The notes: generated by a model from the sequence alone, not told the origin. A stretch of DNA of 42,698 bases from Aequitasia blattaphilus (GCF_024721305.1 NZ_JAMXOD010000021.1:1-42698), one strand, 5' to 3'. Numbered from the stretch's first letter, positions 21,394-30,878 are shown. Numbers and translations: made by a program.

Positions 21394-22416
21394 CTAACGC
21401 TCTCCTAATCTCAAATTGGGAACCGCATTTAAATCCCATCCACTTCTTCTTCCATTTATATATTCATAGTAGGCCGCTACTCCAATCATCGCAGCATTAT
21501 CTGTACAATAAACCGGAGAAGGATAGTACAGTTTCATTCCAGCTTCCTCACAAGCACGCTTCATCTCATCCCGCAGCAAACTATTTGATGCCACCCCGCC
21601 AGCTACAGCTATAGAATCCATATGAAAGTCCTTTGCACCCCTAAGAGCATGTTCTACCAAAACATCCACAACCGCCTTTTGAAAAGATGCTGCCACGTCT
21701 GGAACCAGGATTTCTTCCTGCTTCATCTGCTGCTGGTTAATATAATTCAGCACTGCTGATTTCACACCACTAAAACTAAAATCATACGGCGCATTTTCCA
21801 CCTTGGCTCTTGGGAACTGGATTGCATGAGGATTCCCTGTCTTCGCCACCTTATCAATCTTTGGTCCACCAGGATACCCAAGACCAATCGCTCTTGCTAC
21901 CTTGTCAAAGGCTTCTCCTGCCGCATCATCCCTGGTTTTTCCAATGATTTCATAGGAACCATAGTCCTTTACTTTCACCAAATGGGTGTGCCCTCCAGAA
22001 ACCACCAATGAGAAAAACGGCGGTTCCAGTTCTTTATGTTCAATAAAGTTTGCCGCAATATGTCCTTCGATATGATGCACCCCTACCAGTGGCTTATTTA
22101 ATGCAAAGGCCAAAGCCTTTGCCTCTGCAACACCTACAAGCAGCGCACCCACTAATCCAGGCCCGTATGTCACACCAATTGCATCAATATCCGCAAAGGT
22201 TGTGTTGCTTTCCTTTAGTGCTTCCTGTATCACCTGATTGATTCTTTCAATGTGCTTTCTGGAGGCGATTTCCGGAACAACCCCTCCATATAACGTATGC
22301 AAATCAATCTGAGAAGATATGACATTTGAAAGTACTTCCCTTCCATTTCGAACAACCGCTGCCGCCGTTTCATCACAGGAGCTTTCAATTGCCAGTATCA
22401 AAACATCTTTTTCCAT
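21394..22416 (-). CDS. tsaD: tRNA N6-threonylcarbamoyladenosine transferase
   Basis: 340 aa, ASKHA-fold enzyme that transfers the threonylcarbamoyl group onto A37 of ANN-decoding tRNAs, acting with TsaB and TsaE, both encoded just upstream. [12 protein letters not shown] at the N-terminus, the metal-binding HIEGH (His-x-x-x-His), the SGGHTH motif, FSGVKSAVL and the late AGGVASN are all present. The ATG giving MEKDVLIL is chosen for its AGAG SD and family alignment; a TTG 10 codons earlier overlaps the rnz end. Confidence 0.96.
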   Translation of the reverse strand: MEKDVLILAIESSCDETAAAVVRNGREVLSNVISSQIDLHTLYGGVVPEIASRKHIERINQVIQEALKESNTTFADIDAIGVTYGPGLVGALLVGVAEAKALAFALNKPLVGVHHIEGHIAANFIEHKELEPPFFSLVVSGGHTHLVKVKDYGSYEIIGKTRDDAAGEAFDKVARAIGLGYPGGPKIDKVAKTGNPHAIQFPRAKVENAPYDFSFSGVKSAVLNYINQQQMKQEEILVPDVAASFQKAVVDVLVEHALRGAKDFHMDSIAVAGGVASNSLLRDEMKRACEEAGMKLYYPSPVYCTDNAAMIGVAAYYEYINGRRSGWDLNAVPNLRLGER

Positions 22417-22432
22417 TTTATTCATCTCTTTT

Positions 22433-23344
22433 CTAATCTTCTTCAAAAACTAAATTTATACTCCTGCCATCTTTTGATGCAATCGTATTTTTGAAAATAT
22501 CTCTCACTTCGTCGATGTAATGTTCCGGTCTGTTCAACGAAGGACTGTAATGTGTCAGCCAAAGCTCTTTTACCCGAGCCTCTCTTGCAAGCCTTGCAGC
22601 CTCCTTCATTGTCATATGCTTATACTCTTTTGCTTTTTTTTCTTTCTCTGGTTCTCCGTACATTCCCTCACAAATAAAAAGGTCTGCATCCTTTGCATGC
22701 TCCACAATGGATTGGGTCGGTCTCGTATCGGTACAATAAGCAAGTTTAATCCCTTTTCGATCCGGTCCCAAAACCATATCTGGTGTATAGATTTTTCCTT
22801 CATCCTCCACCGTATTTTTATTTTGTAAAATTCCCCAGAAGTTTTTTGGAATACCATGACTCATAGCCTTTTCCACATCAAACTTCCCTGTCCGTTTAAT
22901 TTCCATCGAATATCCATAACAAGTCACATTGTGACTTACTTTATACGCTTTTAAAATATATCCGTTTATTTCCAACTCAAAGGTTGGTTCTTTTATCTCA
23001 ATATAACGAAGCTTAAAGGGAAGCTCTGGCGCAATTACCCGAAGCGACTCCACTACTTTTTCCAAGCCCCTTGGTCCAATCAACGTAAGATCTTCTGTGC
23101 GGTCTGCATTCCCCATTGTAAGCAAAAGGCCCGGCAGACCACTGATATGATCCCCATGGTAGTGGGTAAAGCAGATGACATCAATTGGCTTAAAACTCCA
23201 TCCCTTTTCTTTGATTGCAATTTGCGTACCTTCCCCACAGTCAATCAACAAACTGCTGCCGTTGTAACGCACCATAAGCGACGTTAACCAACGATAGGGA
23301 AGAGGCATCATTCCTCCCGTTCCTAACAAACAAACTTCTAGCAT
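22433..23344 (-). CDS. rnz: Ribonuclease Z (tRNA 3' endonuclease)
   Basis: 303 aa metallo-beta-lactamase-fold enzyme, the standard length for the short form. Zinc motif THYHGDH is near residue 60, with further ligands in the later [15 protein letters not shown] and LTHYSP stretches. It removes 3' trailers from tRNA precursors lacking encoded CCA; both tRNA genes in this window lack CCA, in agreement. ATG with SD AGAGG. It lies between rimI and tsaD in one operon, so tRNA processing and t6A modification genes are grouped. Confidence 0.94.
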   Translation of the reverse strand: MLEVCLLGTGGMMPLPYRWLTSLMVRYNGSSLLIDCGEGTQIAIKEKGWSFKPIDVICFTHYHGDHISGLPGLLLTMGNADRTEDLTLIGPRGLEKVVESLRVIAPELPFKLRYIEIKEPTFELEINGYILKAYKVSHNVTCYGYSMEIKRTGKFDVEKAMSHGIPKNFWGILQNKNTVEDEGKIYTPDMVLGPDRKGIKLAYCTDTRPTQSIVEHAKDADLFICEGMYGEPEKEKKAKEYKHMTMKEAARLAREARVKELWLTHYSPSLNRPEHYIDEVRDIFKNTIASKDGRSINLVFEED

Positions 23345-23368
23345 AATCTACCTCTATCTATAAAATAT

Positions 23369-23812
23369 TTATTTTCCTAATTCTCTACTCATTAATATTG
23401 CCGCTTCTTTGGGGTTATCATAGAAGTTCAGTCGAAGCCCATCCTTTAAAAATCCATAATCGGTGTAAAAAGAAATCCCTTCTTCATTGCTTTCCCGCAC
23501 TTCCAGAAAAATCTTTCGAATCTCCCGATCCTCGGCTTTCGACTCCAGGCTTAAAAGAAGCTGGCTTGCCACCTTTTTTCTTCGATACTCATCTTTTACA
23601 CAAAGGCGCATGATTTCACCTTCATCTCCACCAAAATATGCAATCACATATCCTATGATTTTTTCTTCATCGTAAGCCGCCAAAATGAGCGCTTCTTTTC
23701 TTTTGGAGGTGTCTTCAATTCCCTTCAAACTCCAGGCATCTGAAAAAGAAACTTTTTCCATGTCACAAATAGATACCAGTTCTTTTTCCCCCGGCTCTCT
23801 TATTTCCCACAT
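23369..23812 (-). CDS. rimI: Ribosomal protein S18 alanine N-acetyltransferase
   Basis: 147 aa GNAT-family acetyltransferase. The acetyl-CoA binding region has EIMRLCVKDEYRRKKVASQLL, and the C-terminal EVRESNEEGISFYTDYGF is the RimI hallmark. The classic neighbour arrangement tsaE-tsaB-rimI-(rnz)-tsaD supports the name. ATG lies inside the end of tsaB (13-nt overlap). Known RimI acetylates the N-terminus of ribosomal protein S18; other protein targets are possible. Confidence 0.92.
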   Translation of the reverse strand: MWEIREPGEKELVSICDMEKVSFSDAWSLKGIEDTSKRKEALILAAYDEEKIIGYVIAYFGGDEGEIMRLCVKDEYRRKKVASQLLLSLESKAEDREIRKIFLEVRESNEEGISFYTDYGFLKDGLRLNFYDNPKEAAILMSRELGK

Positions 23813-24507
23813 GATTCTCTCTCCCTTCTTTCACGCTCCGCCTGAGATTCCCTTAAATAGTCTGGTCGAAAATCCTCTGGAGATACAATCTCACCTCGCT
23901 TTAGGTATTCAATCCCTAAACTTCCGTAAGACGCTGCTCTTTGACGATTGAGATGAGGCGGTGCAAAAGCATATTCCACTTTCAACCCTTCTTGTATACG
24001 TTCCCGGAACACCGGTACTCCATCTCCCAAAAAAACAACCTCATCACCAAGACCATTGAGTTTCTCAATCAAATCCACAATATCCATTGGACACTGAGGA
24101 AGCACTGTCTCAACTTCTTTTTCCATTCTGTAAATTCCGGTATAGACTTGACTCCTTCGTGCATCCATTATTGGACAGATTAACTTCTGACTGCCATATA
24201 GATTATAGGCAAGCCCTTCCAATGTAGGAATTGGTATGATCGGCTTATTTAAAGCAAGCCCCAATCCTTTTACAGTAGAGGCTCCAATTCGAAGTCCTGT
24301 AAAAGAGCCCGGACCTTTCGAAATTGCAATTCCATCCAAAGAATCCAAATCTAATTCCACCATTCTCTTCACTTCATCCAACATAGGAAGAAGAGTCAAA
24401 GAATGGGTTTTCTTGTAATTCACATTATATTCTGCTATGGTCATCTCATCTTCTACCAATGCAATGCCTGCCACCAGTGAAGAACTATCTATCCCTAATA
24501 CTCGCAC
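23800..24507 (-). CDS. tsaB: t6A biosynthesis protein TsaB
   Basis: 235 aa inactive TsaD paralogue that dimerises with TsaD. LGIDSSS at the N-terminus and SKGPGSFTGLRIG near residue 67 are the family signatures; metal-binding His residues of TsaD are absent, as expected. It overlaps tsaE by 13 nt upstream and rimI by 13 nt downstream, marking tight coupling. The C-terminal Arg/Glu-rich tail (ERERRERESC) is the part shared with the rimI start. Confidence 0.94.
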   Translation of the reverse strand: MRVLGIDSSSLVAGIALVEDEMTIAEYNVNYKKTHSLTLLPMLDEVKRMVELDLDSLDGIAISKGPGSFTGLRIGASTVKGLGLALNKPIIPIPTLEGLAYNLYGSQKLICPIMDARRSQVYTGIYRMEKEVETVLPQCPMDIVDLIEKLNGLGDEVVFLGDGVPVFRERIQEGLKVEYAFAPPHLNRQRAASYGSLGIEYLKRGEIVSPEDFRPDYLRESQAERERRERESCGK

Positions 24508-24920
24508 ACTGTAACCCTCCGAAAATCAAATCCTTTGTCCAGTTCTTTTTCAATTCGTACCTTTGTGTAATGTTCTGGAAGTATATCTTCTATTAAGTTT
24601 CCCCATTCAATAAGAGAAACCCCATTGGAATAAATATACTCCTCAAACCCGATTTCGTCCATCTCTTCCACATCACCAATTCGATAGACGTCAAAATGAT
24701 AGAAGGGCAAACGCCCTTCCTCATACACTTGAACAATTGTAAACGTAGGACTGGTAATCCCTTCATCTATCCCCAATCCTGCTGCAAAACCCTTGGTGAA
24801 AATTGTTTTGCCTACTCCTAAATCTCCCTCTAGTACAAATATGCTGCCTGGCTTTGCAGCCTTAGCCAAATTCTGTCCCAGCTCAAATGTTTCTCTTTCT
24901 TGATACGTTTCATAAACCAT
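24495..24920 (-). CDS. tsaE: t6A biosynthesis ATPase TsaE
   Basis: 141 aa P-loop ATPase that recycles the TsaB-TsaD complex. Walker A EGDLGVGKT is at about residues 31-39; SPTFTIVQVYEE and FYHFDVYRI are family motifs. Full length for the family. ATG starts one base after the stop of the YcxB-like gene (TAA-A-ATG), so it is coupled to it. Confidence 0.95.
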   Translation of the reverse strand: MVYETYQERETFELGQNLAKAAKPGSIFVLEGDLGVGKTIFTKGFAAGLGIDEGITSPTFTIVQVYEEGRLPFYHFDVYRIGDVEEMDEIGFEEYIYSNGVSLIEWGNLIEDILPEHYTKVRIEKELDKGFDFRRVTVCEY

Positions 24921-24921
24921 T

Positions 24922-25440
24922 TTATTTTCTCTTTCTATCTAACCTGTTTATCCGAACTGCCGGTGCCGGCATATTATGAAATATATAATCAACCACCTGT
25001 GTATAATCATCGCCCATTTGACTGACCGGCAAAATAATCGATTGCTTCTTTCCGTCAAAAAGCATTATGATTCCTTTACGGGATACAGCTTTTTTAAAAG
25101 CCTTCCATGATGCTTTTCCAGAGCCTCTGTTCGTCACTGTCTTAATTCCCTCATCTGAAAACTCATAGGAAACTGGTGCCTTCAACCCGTTAGAACTCCG
25201 CATCTGAGTAATGACCTTTCTTTTAATCATCATTGGAAAAATCACAAATATCAAAAGAATAAACACTCCAAAAATCAATGCCAAAGGGTAATCTCTCCTA
25301 CTAAGAAATACGTATACCAAACCAATATTTATAATTCCCAGAACAATACATAAAATCCCTACGCCACCAGTAAATATTTGATACATCATAAAATCAACCA
25401 TAGATTGCTCATCCAACTGAACCTTTATTTTTACAGACAT
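24922..25440 (-). CDS. YcxB-like membrane protein
   Basis: 172 aa from the ATG preceded by SD GGGGAGG; a longer frame to 25548 runs through the promoter and terminator upstream and is rejected. Two close membrane helices (about 22-45 and 50-70) are followed by a C-terminal domain with Y-E-F-S-D-E-G-I and W-x-x-F-x-K-A, the pattern of the YcxB-type C-terminal domain. First gene of the operon that carries tsaE onward. Function unknown for the family; a membrane-anchored sensor-like domain is plausible. Confidence 0.75.
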   Translation of the reverse strand: MSVKIKVQLDEQSMVDFMMYQIFTGGVGILCIVLGIINIGLVYVFLSRRDYPLALIFGVFILLIFVIFPMMIKRKVITQMRSSNGLKAPVSYEFSDEGIKTVTNRGSGKASWKAFKKAVSRKGIIMLFDGKKQSIILPVSQMGDDYTQVVDYIFHNMPAPAVRINRLDRKRK

Positions 25441-25471
25441 TGTCAGAACCTCCCCTACGTTATTTAGGCAA

Positions 25472-25501
25472 ATTATAACACAATGCACTTGAGATACACA
25501 A
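25472..25501 (-). promoter_or_regulatory. Promoter of the YcxB-tsaEB-rimI-rnz-tsaD-ispD operon
   Basis: Minus strand: TTGTGT (25496-25501), 18-bp spacer, perfect TATAAT (25472-25477) with an upstream TG (extended -10). It is the only strong promoter found before this run of closely spaced genes. Confidence 0.75.
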
Positions 25502-25502
25502 G

Positions 25503-25533
25503 AAAAAGCGCTTCGCACACACTGCGAAGCGCC
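25503..25533 (-). terminator. Terminator of the FMN reductase gene
   Basis: Minus strand: GCGCTTCGCA / TGCGAAGCGC, perfect 10-bp GC-rich stem, 5-nt loop, followed by TTTTTCTT. It separates the reductase from the operon promoter just downstream. Confidence 0.9.
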
Positions 25534-25547
25534 AACTCTATACTTCA

Positions 25548-26093
25548 TTAATCTAAAAATTTCAAGAATGCATCTTTTTGACGAATTAAATACTTCTCAC
25601 TATTACCAAGCTCCAGCTTTCCATCTTTTAAAAGATTCATGGCATGGGGAATTGTAAGCCTTGGCACATTCATAATCTTTGCATCTAAAAAGGACAGCAA
25701 TACCACAAGATGATCCTGAGAAAGAGCAGTTCCAGACATACCTGGTGTGATTCCGCTCAATGCTATTTTTTTGTTTCCTAAGACTTGTCCTTCCTCACTT
25801 GAAATCGGTCTGGACAGCCAGTCGATCAAATTTTTTAGCACTCCCGGAAAATAATGATTGTACTCCGGTGTGAAAATCCATACCCCATCTGCGGCTTTCA
25901 CTTTATCCCTGACACGTTTTACTGCCTCTGGTGCAGGATACTCAATGTCTTGATTGAAAAGTGGAATATCACTAATATCAAGAATCTCAAATTCTGCTTC
26001 ACTTTCAGTGATTTCTTTTGCCTTCATTGCAAGTTGTCTATTGAAGGAATCCTTTCGCAGAGATCCTACAATCGCAACGATTTTTTTACTCAT
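25548..26093 (-). CDS. NADPH-dependent FMN reductase family protein
   Basis: 181 aa flavodoxin-like fold. The phosphate loop GSLRKDSFNRQLA is near the N-terminus, and PEYNHYFPGVLKNLIDWLSRP is the flavin-binding hallmark of this family. The ATG is chosen for SD AAGGGGA 6-7 nt upstream; an in-frame start at 26123 lies before the SD. Single-gene transcript with its own promoters and terminator. Relatives reduce flavins, quinones, azo dyes or chromate; the physiological substrate is unknown. Confidence 0.9.
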   Translation of the reverse strand: MSKKIVAIVGSLRKDSFNRQLAMKAKEITESEAEFEILDISDIPLFNQDIEYPAPEAVKRVRDKVKAADGVWIFTPEYNHYFPGVLKNLIDWLSRPISSEEGQVLGNKKIALSGITPGMSGTALSQDHLVVLLSFLDAKIMNVPRLTIPHAMNLLKDGKLELGNSEKYLIRQKDAFLKFLD

Positions 26094-26132
26094 AATAATT
26101 TCCCCTTTCTTTTCTGTCATCAATCTAGGTGT

Positions 26133-26138
26133 ATTATA
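26133..26138 (-). promoter_or_regulatory. Proximal extended -10 promoter of the FMN reductase gene
   Basis: Minus-strand TGGTATAAT: perfect TATAAT with the TGn extension, about 35 bp before the ATG. No clear -35 is needed in this class. Confidence 0.6.
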
Positions 26139-26163
26139 CCATTGAAAAGTGGGGAAATACGGT

Positions 26164-26193
26164 ATTTTAGAAAACTTTCACTTATTATGTCAA
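26164..26193 (-). promoter_or_regulatory. Distal promoter of the FMN reductase gene
   Basis: Minus strand: perfect TTGACA (26188-26193), 18-bp spacer, TAAAAT (26164-26169). The -35 lies within the last codons of the YitT gene. Confidence 0.55.
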
Positions 26194-27060
26194 ATCTTTA
26201 TATTCAACTCTTTCCAGGCTAAACCCACGCCCCTTCACTTCATTAATCTGAGAAATCGTCACAAAGGCCTGAGGATCAATTTTGTAGATTAATTCATTTG
26301 CTCCGTAGAGTCGTCGGTTGTTTAATACACAAAGTACGCCCTTTTGCTCCTCATTACCATACCCAGTTTCAATATGCACCATGGTCGCTCCAACATTAAT
26401 GTTTTTAAGAAGAGATTCCCTGATTGCCTCATACTCCTTCGAAATAATAAAAACCTGAATCTGGCTTTTCCCCAGAATAATAACTTTATTCAAGACAATT
26501 GTGCATAGTACAAGATTGACAATACCATAGAGTATCTGTTCAAAATCCGAAAAAGAAATTTGAAAAGCCAGCACCACAAAATCTACCACGTATAAAAGAA
26601 TAGCCACTGGCCAATGAAACCATTTATTTAGAGCAAGAGCAATAATATCTGTTCCTCCTGTGGATGAGCCCACTCTAATTATCAAACCAATACCCACTCC
26701 TAATAATACGCCTCCATACACCACTGCCAAAAATTCACTTTCCACTCCTTGGGTAATCCTTGGTATACGTTGAAAAACAGATAAGAAAAATGGATATATA
26801 AACGTACTGGCAATAGTTGAAAGAGCAAACTTCTTTCCTAATACAAAGGCACCTAACGTAAATAAGCAGGCGTTAATCACTAAAATTACGAATGACAAAT
26901 CAGCATTCAGATAATGATTAATGGTCAGACCAATTCCAGTTGCCCCTCCCATAATAATGCCTTTTGGAACAATAAATGCAGCAACACACAATGCTAAAAT
27001 TGCATTTCCTGCTACGACTCCCAAAATCATCTCTGCTCGTTTGATCCATTTTCTTTTCAT
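26185..27060 (-). CDS. YitT family membrane protein (DUF161 + DUF2179)
   Basis: 291 aa. Five or so membrane helices (about 12-185) carry the family motif GGATGIG (about 38-44) and GSSTGGTDIIA. The soluble C-terminal DUF2179 domain (from about 210) has VFIISKEYEAIRE and GATMVHIETGYGN. The ATG is chosen with SD TAGGAGG; an in-frame TTG six codons earlier is less likely. It starts 10 nt after the tex stop, so the two form an operon. Transport substrate unknown. It is a common protein in Firmicutes with no settled function. Confidence 0.92.
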   Translation of the reverse strand: MKRKWIKRAEMILGVVAGNAILALCVAAFIVPKGIIMGGATGIGLTINHYLNADLSFVILVINACLFTLGAFVLGKKFALSTIASTFIYPFFLSVFQRIPRITQGVESEFLAVVYGGVLLGVGIGLIIRVGSSTGGTDIIALALNKWFHWPVAILLYVVDFVVLAFQISFSDFEQILYGIVNLVLCTIVLNKVIILGKSQIQVFIISKEYEAIRESLLKNINVGATMVHIETGYGNEEQKGVLCVLNNRRLYGANELIYKIDPQAFVTISQINEVKGRGFSLERVEYKDLT

Positions 27061-27070
27061 GGTTTTCCTC

Positions 27071-29227
27071 CTAGACAATACCTTTCATGGTAAGTGCAAT
27101 ACGTTTCTTTTTCATATCCACACTTAAAACCTTTACATCCACGATATCCCCAACACGAACCGCCTCCAAAGGATGTTTAATAAACTTTTTATCTGTAATT
27201 TCTGAAATGTGTACCAAACCATCCTGATGTACTCCAATATCTACAAACACGCCGAAGTCAATCACATTTCGAACGGTACCCTTTAGAATCATACCCTCTT
27301 TTAAATCCTTCATATCTAATACATCTGTGCGAAGAATCGGCTTTGGCATCTCATCTCTGGGATCACGTCCCGGTTTTTCCAGCTCTTTTACAATATCCCT
27401 CAGAGTAATTTCCCCAACTTCTAACTCCTCCGAAAGTTTCTTGTAATCCTTGATTGTCAGAGATAATCCCACCAGCTTTCCACCAGCAATATCCTCTTCT
27501 GTGAATCCTTGCTTCTGTAATAATTTCTTTGCTGCTTTATAGGTTTCTGGATGCACACTCGTTGTATCCAGTGGATTGTCTCCATCTTTGATTCGCATAA
27601 ATCCTGCGCACTGCTCAAAAGCCTTCGGTCCAAGCTTTGCCACCTTCAACAGTTCTTTTCGATTATGAAACACTCCATTTTCATCTCGATAAGCAACAAT
27701 GTTTTTCGCCAAAGTAGTATTAATCCCGGATATATAGGAGAGCAAAGACCATGAAGCAGTATTTAAATCCACTCCAACCTTATTCACACAATCCTCTACA
27801 ACACCACTTAAAGTTTCACTAAGTTTTTTCTGATTCATATCATGCTGATATTGCCCAACGCCTATGGATTTCGGGTCAATTTTTACCAACTCAGCCAATG
27901 GGTCTTGTATACGTCTGGCAATACTTGTAGCACTTCTCTGTCCCACATCAAATTTGGGGAACTCTTCTGTCGCAAGCTTGCTGGCAGAATAAACGGAAGC
28001 CCCCGCTTCATTTACAATCACATAAGATACCTTTTGGGGAATTTCTTTTAATAAATCCACAATAATCTGTTCGGACTCTCTTGAAGCAGTTCCATTTCCC
28101 AAGGAAATAAGACTTACATTATATTTTTCAATAATCTTCTTTAACATATCCATGGAAGCCTGGATTTTCTTTGGTGTAGTTGGTTCTGTGGGATAAATAA
28201 CCGTCGTGCCAATTACTTTTCCCGTAGGGTCTACCACTGCCAGTTTACATCCTGTACGAAATGCCGGATCCCATCCTAACACTGTTTTTCCAGCAATTGG
28301 AGGCTGCATCAAAAGCTGCTCTAAGTTTTTTCCAAAAACTTCTATCGCCCCATCCTCAGCTTTCTCTGTTAAGCTATTTCTGATTTCTCTTTCAATTGCT
28401 GGTCCGATTAATCTCTTATAGCTGTCTGCAATCGTATCCTTTAAGTGCCGGCTCAAATTTTCATTGGCTCCAAGGATGGTTTTCTTTTCCAGGTATCCGA
28501 GAATTTCCTCCACTGGTGCTTCAATTTTTACGGAAAGAAACTTTTCTTTTTCACCTCTGTTTAATGCTAAAATCCGATGACCTGCCAATTTCTTTACCGG
28601 CTCATCAAAATCATAATACATCTCATACACAGACTCTGCCTTTGGATCCTTTGCTTCAGAAATCAAAATCCCCTTATCCATGGTGCGCTTTCTGATATAC
28701 TCTCTATAAGCCGGCTGGTCAGAGATTCCTTCTGCTACAATGTCCTTCGCTCCATTTATTGCATCCTCTATTGTGGCAACACCTTTTTCTTCATCCACAT
28801 ATGCTGCCCCTTCATCTTCCAAGGTCTTATCTGTCTTTTGAAGCAATAAAATATTTGCCAGAGGCTCCAGCCCCTTCTCTTTTGCAATCGTAGCTCTCGT
28901 TCTTTTCTTTGGCTTATACGGACGGTACAAATCCTCCACCCGGACCAGCGTATCTGCCTTTTCAATCTCAGCCTGAAGCTCTTCTGTCATCTTCCCTTGT
29001 TCTGTAATACTGGCAATGACAAGCGCTTTTCTTTCTTCTAAATTCCGAAGATAGTTCAGGCGTTCATGCAGCTTACGTAACTGTTCATCATCTAATGAAC
29101 CCGTTTTTTCTTTCCTGTATCTGGCAATAAAGGGAATCGTATTCCCCTCATCAATCAATAAAACAGCGGCATCTACCTGCCACTTCTGTACGTTTAATTC
29201 ACTCGTTATGATTTGATTAATATCCAC
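27071..29227 (-). CDS. tex: RNA-binding transcriptional accessory protein Tex
   Basis: 718 aa, usual length for Tex/YhgF. Order: helical N-terminal domain with VPFIARYRKEKTG-like text, YqgF-type nuclease-like core (LGWDPAFRTGCKLAVVDPTG, about 320), helix-hairpin-helix repeats (SYISGINTTLAKNIVAYR and KVAKLGPKAFEQCAGFMRI), and a C-terminal S1 RNA-binding domain (about 645-716). Start is GTG with SD AAAGGA at a rather long 10-nt spacing. Cytoplasmic; known homologues act on nucleic acids and affect transcription and toxin expression. Promoter overlaps that of the divergent TetR gene. Confidence 0.95.
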   Translation of the reverse strand: MDINQIITSELNVQKWQVDAAVLLIDEGNTIPFIARYRKEKTGSLDDEQLRKLHERLNYLRNLEERKALVIASITEQGKMTEELQAEIEKADTLVRVEDLYRPYKPKKRTRATIAKEKGLEPLANILLLQKTDKTLEDEGAAYVDEEKGVATIEDAINGAKDIVAEGISDQPAYREYIRKRTMDKGILISEAKDPKAESVYEMYYDFDEPVKKLAGHRILALNRGEKEKFLSVKIEAPVEEILGYLEKKTILGANENLSRHLKDTIADSYKRLIGPAIEREIRNSLTEKAEDGAIEVFGKNLEQLLMQPPIAGKTVLGWDPAFRTGCKLAVVDPTGKVIGTTVIYPTEPTTPKKIQASMDMLKKIIEKYNVSLISLGNGTASRESEQIIVDLLKEIPQKVSYVIVNEAGASVYSASKLATEEFPKFDVGQRSATSIARRIQDPLAELVKIDPKSIGVGQYQHDMNQKKLSETLSGVVEDCVNKVGVDLNTASWSLLSYISGINTTLAKNIVAYRDENGVFHNRKELLKVAKLGPKAFEQCAGFMRIKDGDNPLDTTSVHPETYKAAKKLLQKQGFTEEDIAGGKLVGLSLTIKDYKKLSEELEVGEITLRDIVKELEKPGRDPRDEMPKPILRTDVLDMKDLKEGMILKGTVRNVIDFGVFVDIGVHQDGLVHISEITDKKFIKHPLEAVRVGDIVDVKVLSVDMKKKRIALTMKGIV

Positions 29228-29265
29228 TTTGTTTACGTCCTTTCTGTTTCTAAAACATCTCCATA

Positions 29266-29294
29266 ATTATAGCTGATAATTTTGGTTTTTTCAA
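29266..29294 (-). promoter_or_regulatory. Promoter for tex-yitT
   Basis: Minus strand: TTGAAA (29289-29294), 17-bp spacer, perfect TATAAT (29266-29271). It overlaps the divergent TetR promoter region. Confidence 0.75.
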
Positions 29295-29305
29295 CGAAAG
29301 TATGC

Positions 29306-29311
29306 TATACT
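29306..29311 (+). promoter_or_regulatory. Extended -10 promoter for the TetR-lipid kinase-GDPD genes
   Basis: TGCTATACT: TATACT with the TGn extension; -35 region is poor. It lies 12 bp from the -35 of the tex promoter, so the two compete for polymerase. Confidence 0.6.
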
Positions 29312-29344
29312 AAAGTGATAATTTTATTGAAGGGACTCTGACAA

Positions 29345-29932
29345 ATGAAAAGCAGACAACAACTAAAATCTGAAGAAACAAAAGAGAAGATTTTTCAAGC
29401 CGCTAAGCATATTTTACAGACAGAAGGTTACGAAAAACTCTCGATTAAAAATATCTGCGAGGAGGCCGGAGTTTCAAATGGGAGTTTCTATCATCATTTT
29501 CAAACAAAAGATGATTTGCTCTCCTATTACATCGAAAAACAACCGGTCATTAATCCGAATTTATTAGAACCACCCAGAACCTCAGATGACGTAAAATCCA
29601 TGATTATCACGGTTTATCAAAATTACGTTGAATACTGTGAAAGTCTTGGTGTTTCCTTTATCTCAAATTTTTACACTCCCAAAAACCAATCTTTGAATCC
29701 TACAATACGTACAAAGCGTCCCTATCCTATCGTAACCGTAGAAGAATATCTTAAGAAGGCTGTGGACAGCAATACAATTCGTTTGAAATATTCTTTAGAA
29801 GAAGTAACAACGGATATTCGCATGTTGGTAATTGGAAATGTTTTTGAGTGGTGTCTAAAAAATGGTGACGCGAAATTCTCCGAAAACATGGAACGCTCAC
29901 TTCATCTATACCTTGACGGACTCTTTATCTAG
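29345..29932 (+). CDS. TetR-family transcriptional regulator
   Basis: 195 aa. N-terminal HTH with LSIKNICEEAGVSNGSFYHHFQTKDDLL (about 31-58) and a C-terminal ligand-binding domain ending MERSLHLYLDGLFI. It is followed after 9 nt by a lipid kinase and then a glycerophosphodiesterase, so it likely controls a lipid or membrane-stress operon. Ligand unknown. The leading SD before the ATG (GAAGGG, about 9 nt away) is acceptable. Confidence 0.92.
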   Translation: MKSRQQLKSEETKEKIFQAAKHILQTEGYEKLSIKNICEEAGVSNGSFYHHFQTKDDLLSYYIEKQPVINPNLLEPPRTSDDVKSMIITVYQNYVEYCESLGVSFISNFYTPKNQSLNPTIRTKRPYPIVTVEEYLKKAVDSNTIRLKYSLEEVTTDIRMLVIGNVFEWCLKNGDAKFSENMERSLHLYLDGLFI

Positions 29933-29941
29933 GAGGAATTT

Positions 29942-30859
29942 ATGTATCATTTTATTGTAAATCCAAACGCACGCTCTGGGTTGGGAAAAGATACCTGGAA
30001 TACCATTGAGCGGGTTCTGGTAGACAAGAATGTAGACTATCAAGTCTATGAAACAAAATATCAGCGCCACGCTACTGCAATTTCCAGAAAAATCACGGAA
30101 CAAGAAGGCATCCATAACATCATTGTTTTAGGTGGTGATGGTACTGTAAATGAGGTTGTGAATGGGATTTTTGATCTTGAAAGAGTAATCCTGGGATATG
30201 TGCCCATTGGTTCCAGCAACGATTTTGCAAGAGGTCTTTCTCTTTCTCAAAACCCACTAGAAGCTTTAGCTGGGATTTTAAATCCGAAGGAATGTGTTCC
30301 TATTAATGTTGGGATTATTGGCTATGGAAATCAAAAAAGACGCCGATTCTGCGTCAGCTCTGGCCTTGGATTTGACGCGGCTGTTTGCCATCAGATTGTT
30401 GTCTCTCATTTAAAAACTTTTTTTAATAAAATTAAACTGGGAAAATTAGCTTACGCCGGTGTTGCCCTTCAACAGTTGATTAAAGCAAAACCTTCCTCTA
30501 TGAGTATTACAGTGGACGGAAAAACCACAAAATATGAGAAAGTCCTGTTTGCTGCTGCCATGAATTTGAAGTATGAGGGTGGCGGATTTATGTTTGCTCC
30601 AAAGGCTGTTGTCAATGACTCTATACTAAACATTGTGATTGCCCACAATCTTCCCAAGTTAAAAATCTTGCTTTTACTTCCGCTGGCATACAGAGGCCTC
30701 CATACACATTTTAAAGGCATCTCTATTCTGGAAGGAAAAAATATTATAATCAATAGCGAAGTACCTCTTCCCATTCACACTGATGGTGAACCCATTTTTT
30801 TACACAATAAAATTCATGTGACCTTAGAAGGAAAGACACTTCGCGTTGTAAAACGTTAA
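29942..30859 (+). CDS. Diacylglycerol/lipid kinase family protein (YegS/DagK type)
   Basis: 305 aa. The nucleotide-binding signature VLGGDGTVNEVVNG is near residue 62, with IVNPNARSG at the start and PIGSSNDFARGL near 95; the C-terminal beta domain ends PIFLHNKIHVTLEG. It phosphorylates a lipid alcohol such as diacylglycerol or undecaprenol using ATP, at the membrane face. ATG with SD TAGGAGG. The operon with a GDPD supports phospholipid turnover. The exact lipid is not shown. Confidence 0.92.
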   Translation: MYHFIVNPNARSGLGKDTWNTIERVLVDKNVDYQVYETKYQRHATAISRKITEQEGIHNIIVLGGDGTVNEVVNGIFDLERVILGYVPIGSSNDFARGLSLSQNPLEALAGILNPKECVPINVGIIGYGNQKRRRFCVSSGLGFDAAVCHQIVVSHLKTFFNKIKLGKLAYAGVALQQLIKAKPSSMSITVDGKTTKYEKVLFAAAMNLKYEGGGFMFAPKAVVNDSILNIVIAHNLPKLKILLLLPLAYRGLHTHFKGISILEGKNIIINSEVPLPIHTDGEPIFLHNKIHVTLEGKTLRVVKR

Positions 30860-30878
30860 TACAAAGGATGTGCTGCTC

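Noticed and set aside
24922-25548. Longer 208-aa form of the YcxB-like protein
   Set aside because: It would run through the terminator and promoter at 25472-25533; the ATG at 25440 has a strong SD.
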